Assembly (NCBI RefSeq): GCF_020382885.2
Contig: NC_058506.1
Location: forward strand, 3,844,001-3,908,000
Length of the DNA: 64,000 bases
Direction of reading: 5' to 3'
Origin: Scatophagus argus
Lineage: Eukaryota > Chordata > Actinopteri > Scatophagidae
Below, one piece after another: positions 35,798 through 46,695 of the stretch. The notes under the pieces were generated by a model. The model worked only from the letters and a program-made list of their open reading frames with translations. It ran no database searches and was not told the origin of the DNA. The number at the start of each line of letters is the position of its first letter. Within the stretch, counting starts at the first letter, position 1. A program made the position numbers and the translations under genes.

Positions 35798-38700
35798 GAA
35801 GTTTTTGTTCCTCTACTGTATCATACCTAAGTATGTACACGAAGAAAGTAGTGCAGCTCAAGCTGTCCTCTCAGTTGCTGTCTATAATGTACCATGTAGA
35901 TCTTATAATACTGATGCCCATAAAAAGAGAAACCATGACTCTGCACCACCATGCTTCATTTATAAGTGTGTGCTGTGACACATTTTACCTTAATCAAAAA
36001 ATTGCAGTTCCATTTAGAGTAAAATAGACCATAAAGCAGGGTATGTTTTAGGGCGTGGCTACACTGTGACTGACAAATCGCTACTTCAGCATGCCCTCGG
36101 ATTTTCAGTCGGATTTAATCAGGGTAGAGTCATAGCAATGTGCACCCTCTTGTCCAAATATGGTCACTTCTGGTTCCAAAAATGAGATGGTTACGTACAT
36201 AATGCCAAATTTGAGGTTTAAAAACCATAGTCCACAGATTGGTGGTTGGCAGTGAGCTTACACCTGTTGAAACTGAAACCATCCTTGACCAGCTGTTGGT
36301 GTTTATCCCTGTTTGTCGGGTCATTATTCAGTTTATTTTTATTATTCATTATAATAATTTAATTGAATTATTCAAATTTAAATACAGAATATTAATTCAC
36401 AGAATCATTTAGCTAAGGCCTGTTTTAATCATTAGGTCTGTGGTTGGGAGCCTAATAATTTATCCTTTTGTCCTCTATTTTTCAGCTGCAAACAATGGTT
36501 GACCAGTTGTTGTCGTCAAGATTTGGCATCAGAACCTCCCGAGCGGTTGCATACACTGTACAGACTTTGTGCAAAGCATTTCGAGCCTTCTATGATCTCT
36601 CATCAGGTAAGATGCAAACCTGTTTGCCGTTATAATTAGAAACCCATCTGTACAATCAGTCAGTGTAATGCAGTCCAATAAAATCTCACCAAAAACTACA
36701 TATTCAAAAAATCCCAAGCAAAGCAGCAAAGACTGAACCTTCAAAGCTACAGTACCAAATGGAGATGTGACTCAATTAACAGATCAACAACATTCAAATA
36801 TGCAGGAAGAGACGCAGTTGTTTGCTGAGTTTCATTACGACCCTCGAACGAGAAACAACAATCGGCACCCTTTCTGTAGAATCATTGATGCCCCAAACGT
36901 CCCAAACACTGAAAAATAATGAGAAAATAGGAAAATACGGGTAGATAGAGTCTCTGTGGATCGGGACGCTTCTAGTGGGTCATAATTGAAAACTAACACT
37001 GTCAAATTGCCAATAATGGATTTATTACTTAACATTTGTGTACGCAGTGATGTCCAGTGGTGTTATATATTGTGTGTATAGTTAGACTCCTGAATTCCAA
37101 TATAATATGGTGTGAGCTTGTTGGCAGGAAATTCCAGATTTCATATTAACTATAAGGGAAAAACATAAAAGTGTGATCTACTGCTTTTTCATTTTTAGAG
37201 CGCCTCCAGTTGTGTCTTAAGGGAAGATGCTGTTCCAACAATATTTGACCGAACAATGCCTGTGAATAATCAGTCTGCCTGCAACAGGAAACGAGCTAGA
37301 GATCCTGTAAGTGTTGCATTCAATGTTTAAAATTATCTTACTTTTTCATCAGACTTTAAAACAGGGAAAAAAATGCAAATCTGTAATTATCCTTTTCACT
37401 TACCTAGCTGGAAGAGGACCCTACTTCTGTGAAGAAAACAAAAGGTACAGTTCAGTTCACTCTCCTCATTCAAGGCCCTTCAGTTTTAATCTGTCTTAAA
37501 ATGTATGAGCTATTGTTGTAAATATTACTTCATTCACTCATCTCAACCTTTGTCATTTTTTTCTTTCTCCCATCAGAAAATACAACAACAGCAGAAGTCC
37601 CTGAAGGGATGAGAGAAGTATCTGGAGAGAACAGTGCAACATTTGAACTGCGAGAAGATAACCAAACTCAAGAGGATATAGCCAGGTCCAAAGCAAAAGA
37701 GACTCTAAAGGTCTATTTTAAGGAAATCCTGGCACTGACTGGATTCAGTATCAATGGTGCAAACATCAACACTGAAGAACCAATTGGAGGTGCAAGAGGT
37801 CAGCAGGCTCTTAATCGTATATGTGTGGAGAAAATCGACAAGAAGGAAGTCCTCCAGTTCAGTGAGGACCTTATGCGGGAAGAGATCCAAAACAGCCTCA
37901 GACTTGCACGATTCTTCTCCATTCTGCTGCAGGATGTGACGAATATAGAGGGAAAGGAGCAGATCCCAGTTTTCATCAGGTCTGTCACAGTAGATGGGTT
38001 TCCACAAAAGCACCTCATTGGGTTCTTACCATGCGACATGGATGCAGAGAATCTGTTTTACATGCTTCTCTCAGAGTTGCGAAACAAGTGGGGGCTGAGG
38101 ATGGAGCACTGCAGAGGACTGACTTATGTGGTCACAGGCACTATGTGTCAGAAAATGCGAGACCTTACATGCAGGATTCTGCAGGAGTTTCCACAAGTAG
38201 TTTTGTCACCGAGTGATCCATATGCTTTCAACATATGGATTATTCGTTGCATGCCTGTGCCTTCCATTCAAAATGTTGCAGACACAGTAGAGGAGGTGGC
38301 CTCGTTACTCAGGAGAACACCAGAGCTGTGGAAAAGACTGGAAGGAAAGATCCAGATGACATACGGGCATGTAAAAGGGGAAGCAGAAAGGATTAAGACA
38401 GCCGTCAGTGAGAACTGGGAATATGGCACTGATGCCTTCCAGACCATGTTAGACATTCTGGAGCCGTTCCTGAACTGCATCAATGAGATGATTTCAAAGG
38501 TAGATGAAGATACTGCTGAGCAAATGGCCAAGCTCAAGCCAGTTTTGAAGAATTTCAATTTCATCATCACACTTGTTGTTCTGAAAAACACTCTCTGTTG
38601 TGTGAGCATACTCAACTCAAGTCTCAGGGGAATAATTAGCATCAGCAGTACCTTGCAGTACACAATTTCCAATGCCTTAAAGCTGGTAAGCAAATACCAA

Positions 38701-41700
38701 CAGGAGCTTGCAATATTCCACAGGAAGTGGTTTTCAGATGCAGTTGGCAGAGCAAAGAAGCTGGGAGTCGAGGTCATTAAACCAGAGATGGACCAAGGAG
38801 ACACAACTGAAACACCACTGGAGGACTTTTACAGAGAAAGTCTTAGTCGGCCTATCTTGCAGTATCTTGTTGCAGAGGTGAAGAGAGTATTTAGCACAGA
38901 GATGGTGAGGATTCTCCGATGGCTCTCATTAGTGCCATCGTACATGGCAGACCACAATTTCAGCATTCGCAGGGACAAAGTAGCAGATGCTAACTTGAAC
39001 AACCTTGCGAGGCCTGACACATTCTACGAAGAGCTTGGTTCTTGGGAAGTGAAGTGGAGGCATGCAAGCAAACGGAGGATCCTACCAACCACAGTGTTTG
39101 CTACACTCAAGATTCCTGATATTGGGTTTTACCCGAATGTGCAGAGCTTGTTGAGGGTGTTGGGCACTGTTCCATGTGTAAATGCAGAGGCCGATGTGTA
39201 TGGTCAATACCACATGGTACTGGAGCGGTGCCACTCCTACCTGGGAGCCACACCAGAGGACCAAAGAAAATGCAGCAAGGCGTATATCTTCGTAAACCAA
39301 GATGTGCATTTCAATGTCGAACAAATGGTGGAGTCATATGTTCAGAAACATCCAGACATCCTGCAGTTGCTGCAAATTGTGAGTTCATAAGCAGAGTGCT
39401 ACTGAAATTTTATTGCCCTCTTTAGTGATTGATTAAAAAAAGTTACAAGTAGTTAAAATCATATTATTCTGTGTATGTGTTACAGGATGACGACTCAAAG
39501 GAGAAGCCTCCCCAAGGTGAGATAATTTTGAAATTGTTTACCATTTCAGCATGCTGCAATTTTAGTTCATCAAACAGCTATTCCTTCTGATTAATACAAA
39601 ATACACAATTTAAGAGACTGTTGTTCCTGAAATAGAACTTTAGACACAAGAATGGGCCAATAAAAAAGTATTCATCAACGCATTGATGAATACTTTTGAA
39701 AAAAGAGTTTGGAATTAAATTACTATTGGTCTTGCAAGGAAATATTTGAAAATGTAACTTGAATATTTGTGTTAAATTGCAATGTTTAATATGCACAGTT
39801 ACTAATTTGCTGTAAAAATTTCAGTTTACAAGATAATTCCCAAATCTCATTTCAGTGGCATCCCACGGGAACCATGCTGAGAAGGACACTGAAGAAGAAT
39901 TAGACCTCCTTAACTTAGAGATGGATGCTGAAAGGCTTGTGGAAATGAAGTGTGCAGAGACTGATAGAGAAGCTCTTAAATCTGCCTTGCAGGCTGCAGT
40001 GACTGCTGCATACAGTAGTCAAAGCAGGCAGCATAGTGACACTTCTGCTCAGGATGGAGAAGTTGAGTATGTCACGAAGTCTGAAATGAAAGAAGTTCTC
40101 ACTGTGTGTGAGAATGCTGTCCGGGAGGGAATCCTCATGGAAGTGGGGAGTTCGTTCTTTTCATTGTTCATTGACCGTGTTGTGAAGCTGGGGGAGAAAG
40201 ACTATCTTCCACTTTTCTTGAGGTTTGTGGACAGTTTTGATGTCATGCGACTGGAGTTGATGGGATTCCTTGAGGCGGATCTTGATTGTGATGCGATGGT
40301 ACAGCGTCTCATGGAAATAGTAACAGTCAAGTGGCACCTTGACTTGAATAACTGCAGAGGCCAAGCATACCTGGGGTCTGGAGATGTTTCTTATAAGCTG
40401 AAAGCCTTTGCCTGCAAAGTCCAGGAGAAGTATCCTCTTGCCATAAGCACACACTGCTCTTCTTACTCTTTCAACACATGGTGGTCAAAATCCATCCCAG
40501 TGCCCGCTATTAAGAGAGCCTTGGATACATTTGAAGATGTCTTGATGTTTTTTGGCAGCAGCACTGCTCTACTAAAACAGCTAGACCATGTAATAGCCTT
40601 TGGTCTGAGAGAGAGTTATGAAAAAGTGCAAGAGTTTCAGGGGAAGTTCTGTGCCCTTTGGCAAGAGAAGCATGATTCTTATGAGGTGTTTGTTCAGATG
40701 CTGGAGACCCTGGTTGAATGTCTGGAGAAAATTAAAAACAACCCACAAAGATGGAAAGCCTTTGTTTCCGAACAAGCTGCGGCACTGCTCCGCAAGGTAA
40801 TGGAATTCGATTTCATCATTGCCATGGTGGTCTTGAAGAATGCATCCTCCTTTACCAGAGAACTGAGTGCAGGTCTCCAGAAGGACCACTTCAGTGCTGC
40901 ATCCCAGCTTTGCCAAATAAGTGGTATTGTGGCCACTCTGAACAGAGTAAAAACAAATATGAAAGTGTTTCACCAGAACTGGTTTGATGAGGCTTGTGCC
41001 ATGGCACAGAGTCTTAGAGTGCAGATTGAACTGCCTGAAAGCTCATTGCCAAGAGATGGCATGATGAAGCCAGTCAATTTTTACAAAGATGGCTTAAGTG
41101 TGCCTCTAGTAGATAACCTCATCAATGCTGTGAAGGATCATTTTTCAGAGGACCACAAAGAAGCTCTCAACTTCCTCTCCCTAGTTCCATGTTCAGTCAC
41201 AGTGAGTTACATGTTTGAGAGCTTGAAATCAAAGCCTCCTCTCTACAGCAGTGATCTTCCTGATGCTGACAACTTCTTCACAGAGCTGTGCTGTTGGAGG
41301 GTGACGTGGAAGACCAAAGTTGCATCCGTCACCATACCAGGCACAATATTTCACACATTGCGTCTCCCACTCATGCAGTACTTTGGGAACATCAACACAC
41401 TCCTTAGGATTATGTCTGTGCTCCCCAGCACAGCGCTGGAGGACTGCGGTGTTGTAATGCGCCACAAGAAGTTTCAGGACTACCTTAGAAATACAAATCC
41501 CAAAGACAGGTCCCCGTGCTTGGCTATGCTGCAAGTGAGCACGGATTTCAGCAGAGACCTGGACCACATGGTGACCCAGTGTTTGAAGGTTACTCCACAA
41601 GCCTTGGAGGGTATCTGTCTGGTACGCATATTTATTCTTTCATACAAATGACTGTTACAGTTATAGTTAATTGACATTTTTTTCTCCATGTTTCATTATT

Positions 41701-44700
41701 TATATGAATGTCAGACTAATTTTTATTTATCTGGATATATTTGCAGGACAAGGAATCTAAAAGTTTCATCAAAAACTCTGACAATAATATGGATGGTATG
41801 CTTGTTTTTTCATTACATTTATTAATGAAACCTAAGAGATAATTTCTAACTTAGATTCCAAAAAAGTTGGGACGATGTGTAAAATATGAATTAAAAACAG
41901 AATGCTATGCCAATTTGCAGATTCTTTTAGACCTATATTTACTTGAACATTCATCCTGATGTTTTTGAAATTGGGATTGTTTTTTTTGTTTTGTTTTGTT
42001 TTGTTTTTTTGCCATAATTTGAATGTTGTTTCTTATTTTTTCTCGTCTCTGTGATTATATTTAGTTGACTGTGTCAAAGAAGAGACTGAAGAGCCTGACA
42101 TTCAGCTGTCTCCTCACAAGATTGAGGACCAAGACATGAAACCAGCAGATGAGAATGGGCACGCAGGAGATAATCGTCAAAGCTTGGCGACGGTATTCAG
42201 GCTGGCTGCACTACTGGGTAAAAAGAACAGCAGTTTCTCTGACCTCTCAGAAGAGGACAGAGAGCTTTTCATCCAGGAGCTCTGCATGTGCCACTGGTTT
42301 GGAAGTCAGAGCAAGTGCACACCTTGTATAGGTGATGATGAAATGGTGAACCTCTTCATAAATGGAATCAGAGATGTCATACTCAAGGAAATACACGAAT
42401 CGCCGTTCTTCTCACTCATCACAGACAAACCTGTGAAAATTGCTGACAAGACACACATACCTGTTTTTGTCAGGTATGTTGGAGAATCTACTCCAAAAGT
42501 AGAACTCATAGGTTTCTTACCCTTTGATGAAAGCTGTCATGTCGATACACAAGCAAATAACCTTGCAAAGATTCTCACTGAAGACTGGGGCTTACCAATG
42601 TCTCAGTGTCGTGGACAAGCGTTCATGCACTTGGGCTCAGGTTATCAAAGCCTGAAGAAAATGTCTTTGGATTTTCTCAAGAGTTATCCTCTTTCTGTTG
42701 TGACACCCAGTGAGTCTTGCGGTCTTGCCCATTGGCTGGCAGGAAGTGTACCTTGCCCCTCAGTGGCAAAAATGCTGGATATCACAGAAGATCTGCTGCT
42801 TTTCTTTGATGAATCTCCTTGTCTGGAGGGACAACTTGCTCAAGCTGTTGACGGGCTTTTGAATATGCCGAGAGAGGCCCTGGAAGAAATCCCAGAAACA
42901 TGTTTTTCAAGGTGGAAAAAAAGAGAGGACTTCTTTGACATTCTCGTTGACACGTTAGAAGGCATTCTCAGCTGCCTAGACGCTGTTAGCTCTAGTGCCA
43001 CAGGTTCCAAGTCAATGCATGCACAAGTTCTCTCTACTGCTCTGAGAAATATGGATTTCATTGTCACCCTCGTGATTTTGAAGAATGCTTGTGCTCCTCT
43101 TCGTAACTGTAGCACTGTCTTCCGCTGTGGAAACCCTGCTGATATTCTCTGTGAAGTGGAAAAAATCCCCTCTATCATAGAGACTCTAAACAAGCTGTTA
43201 GAAAATGTGAACACTGTTCATTCTACTTGGTTTGAGCAGGCGTTCCAGTTAGCAACCAAGGTAGCTCCTGAACAGGTGTGCTTCTCAGAGGAAGCCAACA
43301 ACTATGAATCTCCAGAGATATATTACAGGGAAAATTTGAGTGTTCCTCTCCTCAAAAGTCTTGTCGATGAAATGAAGTACAGCTTCTCAGACAGCCACTT
43401 AAAGGCACTGTCAATTCTGTCTTTGCTGCCTTCTTGCAATCCCATTCTGTCAGAGTCCACAGACAGGCCATTCAGCCTCTACCTTACAGATCTTATGGAA
43501 TCTGAAGCGGCCGAGCATGATATCAACGCCTGGGCCACTGTCTGGAGAGAAAAATACCAGGATGTTGCTCCTCCAACATCTATTGCTGAAACACTCATCC
43601 ATCAAGAGTCAAAAAGCCACCCAACTGTTACCTTACTGCTGAGGCTAGTAGCTGTCCTGCCTAGTGTCAGTATGGAGTGTGACCTGATGAAGACCACTCT
43701 GAATTCCATGAGAGATCTGTTGAAAAACACTGTATGCAAAGGCAGCAGAATGGATCGTGTGATGCTCCTCTCTCACAATACAACATTGCAGAGACTACCG
43801 GAGGTCATTGAGAAGTGTGTGGAAGTTGATCCAGAGAGTAGCCCTTGTCTTTCCCAGGTAAACTTAAAGTTGTTTTAAAATAGTTTTTGTTTAATCACCA
43901 CGTTGGAGTTGCACCATTTTTACTGCCATGTAATCGGTTCCATGTATTTTTACAGCTGATGGGAACTTTACAAAGACAGAAGTTGGACAGGGGTAAGTGC
44001 ATTCGTGGCAACTTGATGCAAATATCACTGTGTCTTTAATTGTCATGATGAGTAAACAAAAACCAAACTAATTTTGGAGCAGATAGTCGTGTATGCATGG
44101 CATTAACGTTTATTTTTATTCTTTAAATCAGGAAACACTGAAGTAAAACCAACTGGATTGCATTCCTCCAGCGAAGCAGAGAAGCCCACCGATGGAGGGG
44201 TGAAATCAGCTGAAGGACAGAGAAAAGCAGTGTCTTTCTATGAGCCACAACTTCGTGAACAAATCCTCAAGGAACTCTGGGACTCTCAGTTCTTTACTGT
44301 TATAACTGAGCAAGCTGTTGAAATTGAGGGTGAGCACTATGTGCCGTTGTGCATCAGATACTTAAACAAAGAGGACATCCAGTGTGAGGAAACACTGGCT
44401 TTCATCCCTTTTGGTGACGACCCAGTGGTCCTTGCAGATGCTATTGAAACTGCCCTGTCTGAGAAGTGGGGGCTCAACATGGAGTATTGTAGAGGACAGG
44501 CCTTGTTGAGTTTTGGCAAAGTAGGAGCTCAGATGAGGGCTGTAAGTTTAGCTATAGCTAAGAAATATCCCCAGGCCATAAGAACTGTCAGCTCTGCTTT
44601 GTCTCTTAATGTATGGCTGGCCAGATCCTCTCCTGTTGAAGAAGCAGCAGATGGAGCAGTTCTCATAGGCAAAATATTTCACTGGCTCACAGAGGATGCA

Positions 44701-45630
44701 GAACGCCAGCACAAACTGGAAGACATGATCATTCATGTGTTCCAGCATGATGAAGGAAAGGGCAACGAGCTGAGGGACAGACTCATCAAAAACTGGGAGA
44801 AGAGTCATGACATGCACGAGATGATGGTGGAGACTTTAGAAGCTGTCATGCTCTGTTTAAATGAGCTGAAAGGAGAGGGAAGTACTTCAAACCAGCAGCA
44901 AGCATCACAGTTCTTCTATGCCATCAGAAACTTTGAGTTCATCTTATCCACAGTGGTGCAGAAGAACGTCTTGAGTCTAACTAAAATGCTAAGTCAGTCA
45001 CTTCAGGGTAAACCCTTAGATATGTTACTTGCTGTGAATAATTTGCCTGATCTGAAAGCATCCCTCAGTAAACTGAAGGATGATGTTGACAGCCATCACA
45101 AGGCCTGGTTCGAGGAAGCTGTTGCTCTGGCTTCTAAACTCCATGTGACAATGTTGCATTCAGTGCTCCTGGAGCCATTGAGTGAGTTTTGCAAAGAATC
45201 AGTAAGTGTGAAGGTTATAGAGCACTCAATAGCAGAAATTGATGACCTCTTCACTGAAAAGGTGTTGGATACCTTGAGGTGTCTGGAGATTGTGCCTTAC
45301 GCAATGTCCAAAGTAGAAACCAGCATTCTTAGTGGTCTTGTTTTCCGCCTGTACAAGGAGGACTTGCCAGATCAGGTCTCTCTCCACTCTGAGATGAAAT
45401 CATGGAAGGAGAAATGGTTGGATCCCCTGGCAGGTTATCTCCCAACCACTGTGCTCGATACACTCAAGACATCACAGATAAGAAGTTTTAGTAACATTGA
45501 AACTCTCCTCAGACTCCAGGTCATCTTGCCATTTTCTAGGAGGGAGAGCAACTTCAGGCAGGGAAAACGGAGTTTACAGGAGTTTATACAGCAGGAAAAA
45601 CGATCCCTCGCTGAGCTACATCCTCTTTGA
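34243..45630 (+). CDS. giant THAP12-type protein: one THAP finger plus four tandem hAT-like body modules
   Basis: Tandem relative of thap12. Exons: 34243-34337, 36486-36606, 37199-37306, 37408-37444, 37577-39378, 39486-39516, 39856-41621, 41747-41795, 42065-43857, 43956-43992 and 44132-45630. Every junction is GT-AG and in frame, and the sum is 7338 nt, about 2445 residues, three times human THAP12. The THAP finger has ligands C5, C10, C60, H63 and an AVPTIF box. Then come four body modules (about residues 121-721, 732-1320, 1337-1934 and 1947-2445) joined by 10-17-residue linkers, each linker its own small exon. Each module repeats F-F-S-x-x-x-D/E, CRG (38110, 40353, 42607, 44488), V(V/I)xKN, a (Y/F)(Y/C)(K/R)(D/E) S-V/R-P block and a (S/E)(L/I)(V/L)P block. 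Modules look only distantly alike, so the duplication is old. Function is unknown; a role near P58IPK/PKR is inference from family only. Confidence 0.88.
34338..36485 (+). other. intron 1 of the giant THAP12-type gene, 2.1 kb
   Basis: Non-coding. The first 160 bases are dense in TTAGC/GCTAA words with TAACGTTA at 34478-34485. A (TA)n run lies at 35766-35793. No gene recognised. Confidence 0.6.
35766..35793. repeat. (TA)n microsatellite
   Basis: A run of alternating TA in intron 1 of the giant THAP12-type gene. Confidence 0.9.
37577..39378 (+). repeat. THAP12 body module R1 (exon 5)
   Basis: 1802 nt, phase 1 in and phase 0 out. Full length at both ends: it opens with the helical ETLKVYFKEILALTG region like thap12 and ends with VEQMVESYVQKHP. 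CRG reads CRGLTY at 38110. The ancestral stop is replaced by the donor ATT|GTGAGT. Unspliced reading stops four codons later, and an ATTAAA lies at 39432-39437. Confidence 0.9.
39664..39697. repeat. perfect 15-bp inverted repeat (hairpin), 4-nt loop
   Basis: AAAAGTATTCATCAA, loop CGCA, then TTGATGAATACTTTT. It lies in the intron between the first linker exon (39486-39516) and module R2. AT-rich flanks. Confidence 0.95.
39856..41621 (+). repeat. THAP12 body module R2 (exon 7)
   Basis: 1766 nt, phase 1 in and phase 0 out, preceded by a 31-nt linker exon at 39486-39516. It keeps FFSLFIDRVVKLG, CRGQAY at 40353, VVLKNA, FYKDGLSVPLV and FLSLVPC. The N-terminal part is acidic and unlike that of R1. 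It ends CTG|GTACGC; unspliced reading stops about 10 codons on. Confidence 0.9.
41980..42010. repeat. (TTTTG)n T-rich simple repeat
   Basis: Repeated TTTTG units within the intron just before module R3; it could act as a long polypyrimidine-like tract. Confidence 0.85.
42065..43857 (+). repeat. THAP12 body module R3 (exon 9)
   Basis: 1793 nt, phase 1 in and phase 0 out, preceded by a 49-nt linker exon at 41747-41795. It keeps FFSLITDKPVKIA, WGLPMSQCRGQAF with CRG at 42607, VILKNA, YYRENLSVPLL and SLLPS. It ends CAG|GTAAAC; unspliced reading stops after five codons. Confidence 0.9.
44132..45630 (+). repeat. THAP12 body module R4 (last exon), shortened at both ends
   Basis: 1499 nt, preceded by a 37-nt linker exon at 43956-43992. 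CRG (44488) lies only about 356 nt from the exon start, against about 500-540 nt in thap12, R1, R2 and R3, so the N-terminal helical region is missing. The C-terminus stops at 45628-45630, about 30 residues before the usual end. The next frame stays open to 45763. Confidence 0.85.
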
Positions 45631-45896
45631 GTTGAAAGGTCTTCCATCATGGCTAGCAGATGTGAGCAGTGCGTTTGAGATGTCACCGTCACCATACTTA
45701 CCAACTAATGTCTCAACTCTAATTGAGGTCCCAAGGCCTGAACTCAATATTTGTGTACATTAATGATCTAAATTCTTTGAGATTTCCTTTTGTTGTTATC
45801 CTGCAAACTAAGCCCTGTGTTATGTTTTGTTTTTTTATTTCGTAGTTTGTACAGTTGTACTACCCAATGGGACCAAAGTCTTGGCAAAAACGAGTA

Positions 45897-45916
45897 AATA
45901 AATATATATAAATAAA
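45897..45916 (+). terminator. poly(A) signals of the giant THAP12-type gene
   Basis: Two AATAAA hexamers, 45897-45902 and 45911-45916, about 270 nt after the stop. A further AATAAA is at 46246-46251. Confidence 0.6.
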
Positions 45917-46368
45917 AATGAAAATCATTGCTCCACTGACGGTTATCAAAGCTTGTGTGCCTTGATGCAAAACTAATAATTCATCCCATGTATCATGATA
46001 ATACAGATGTTGAAAAATGTCCCATTGGCGTTGACTGACTTCTGTACAGCTGTCATGAATTCATTATAATTATGAAATTGCACCCTTACCTTCCCTGGGC
46101 ACAAATAGAAATTGTTAGTTCCATCGTGTCTTCTGATGATTTCCCACGTTTCCTGTCTCTTTGCAGGGATGAATTTGCTGTATACGTATCTTTGAAAGAA
46201 TGTTTCCTTAATAGGAAAACCTTCATATATATTTGTCAGAAAAGTAATAAAACGCTTTAAAAACATGTTTTGCCTTTCGTTTTTGTCATTTCTTTCCCCG
46301 AGTTATATTTGTAGGCTTGGAATGTTTTGGTGTTATGTGATGTCTGTAGTCACGTCTGAAAGGCAACG

Positions 46369-46379
46369 CTAGATGGCGC
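46369..46379 (+). promoter_or_regulatory. candidate CTCF core
   Basis: CTAGATGGCGC fits SYAGRKGGCRS, but the CCA at the front of the site does not match. Lies just downstream of the giant THAP12-type gene. Confidence 0.35.
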
Positions 46380-46654
46380 AGTGAGGCTGTTGTTTACTTG
46401 CATCAGGGCAAAAGAGTCTGATTAGAGGTGGCTGTCCGGCTAGATGAATATACCTGTTCGGTTTAGCACTACATGCGTTTTTTAAATGTTCAATCATAAT
46501 ACCTAAACGGATGGTGTTGGCAATAATTGAGCTGGTAGCCACTGGCTACTAGGTAGTAGAGCTGTTATCCAGTTTTTCATATTGCTTGTAATATTTTACT
46601 TATTACGTCTGGTAAACGAAAAGACATCCGATATATATTTAACACCACAAAGGA

Positions 46655-46656
<2 letters not shown>

Positions 46657-46692
<36 letters not shown>

Positions 46693-46695
46693 TAC
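46657..46695. repeat. (TA)n(CA)n compound microsatellite
   Basis: About 12 TA units followed by about seven CA units. Confidence 0.95.

Noticed and set aside
38268-38804. 178-codon minus-strand ORF across module R1, and similar antisense ORFs at 31626-32078, 40581-40973 and 42840-43214
   Set aside because: Shadows of the strongly coding plus-strand exons; they contain no independent motif.
34243-45630. The four large exons as four separate genes or as processed pseudogenes
   Set aside because: Only the first has THAP exons before it. The others begin in phase 1 after good acceptors, lack their own starts and are open throughout, and the linker exons restore frame each time.
30344-45630. An active hAT transposon insertion
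   Set aside because: The bodies are spliced to THAP exons, lack visible terminal inverted repeats, and match the host gene THAP12 over full length.
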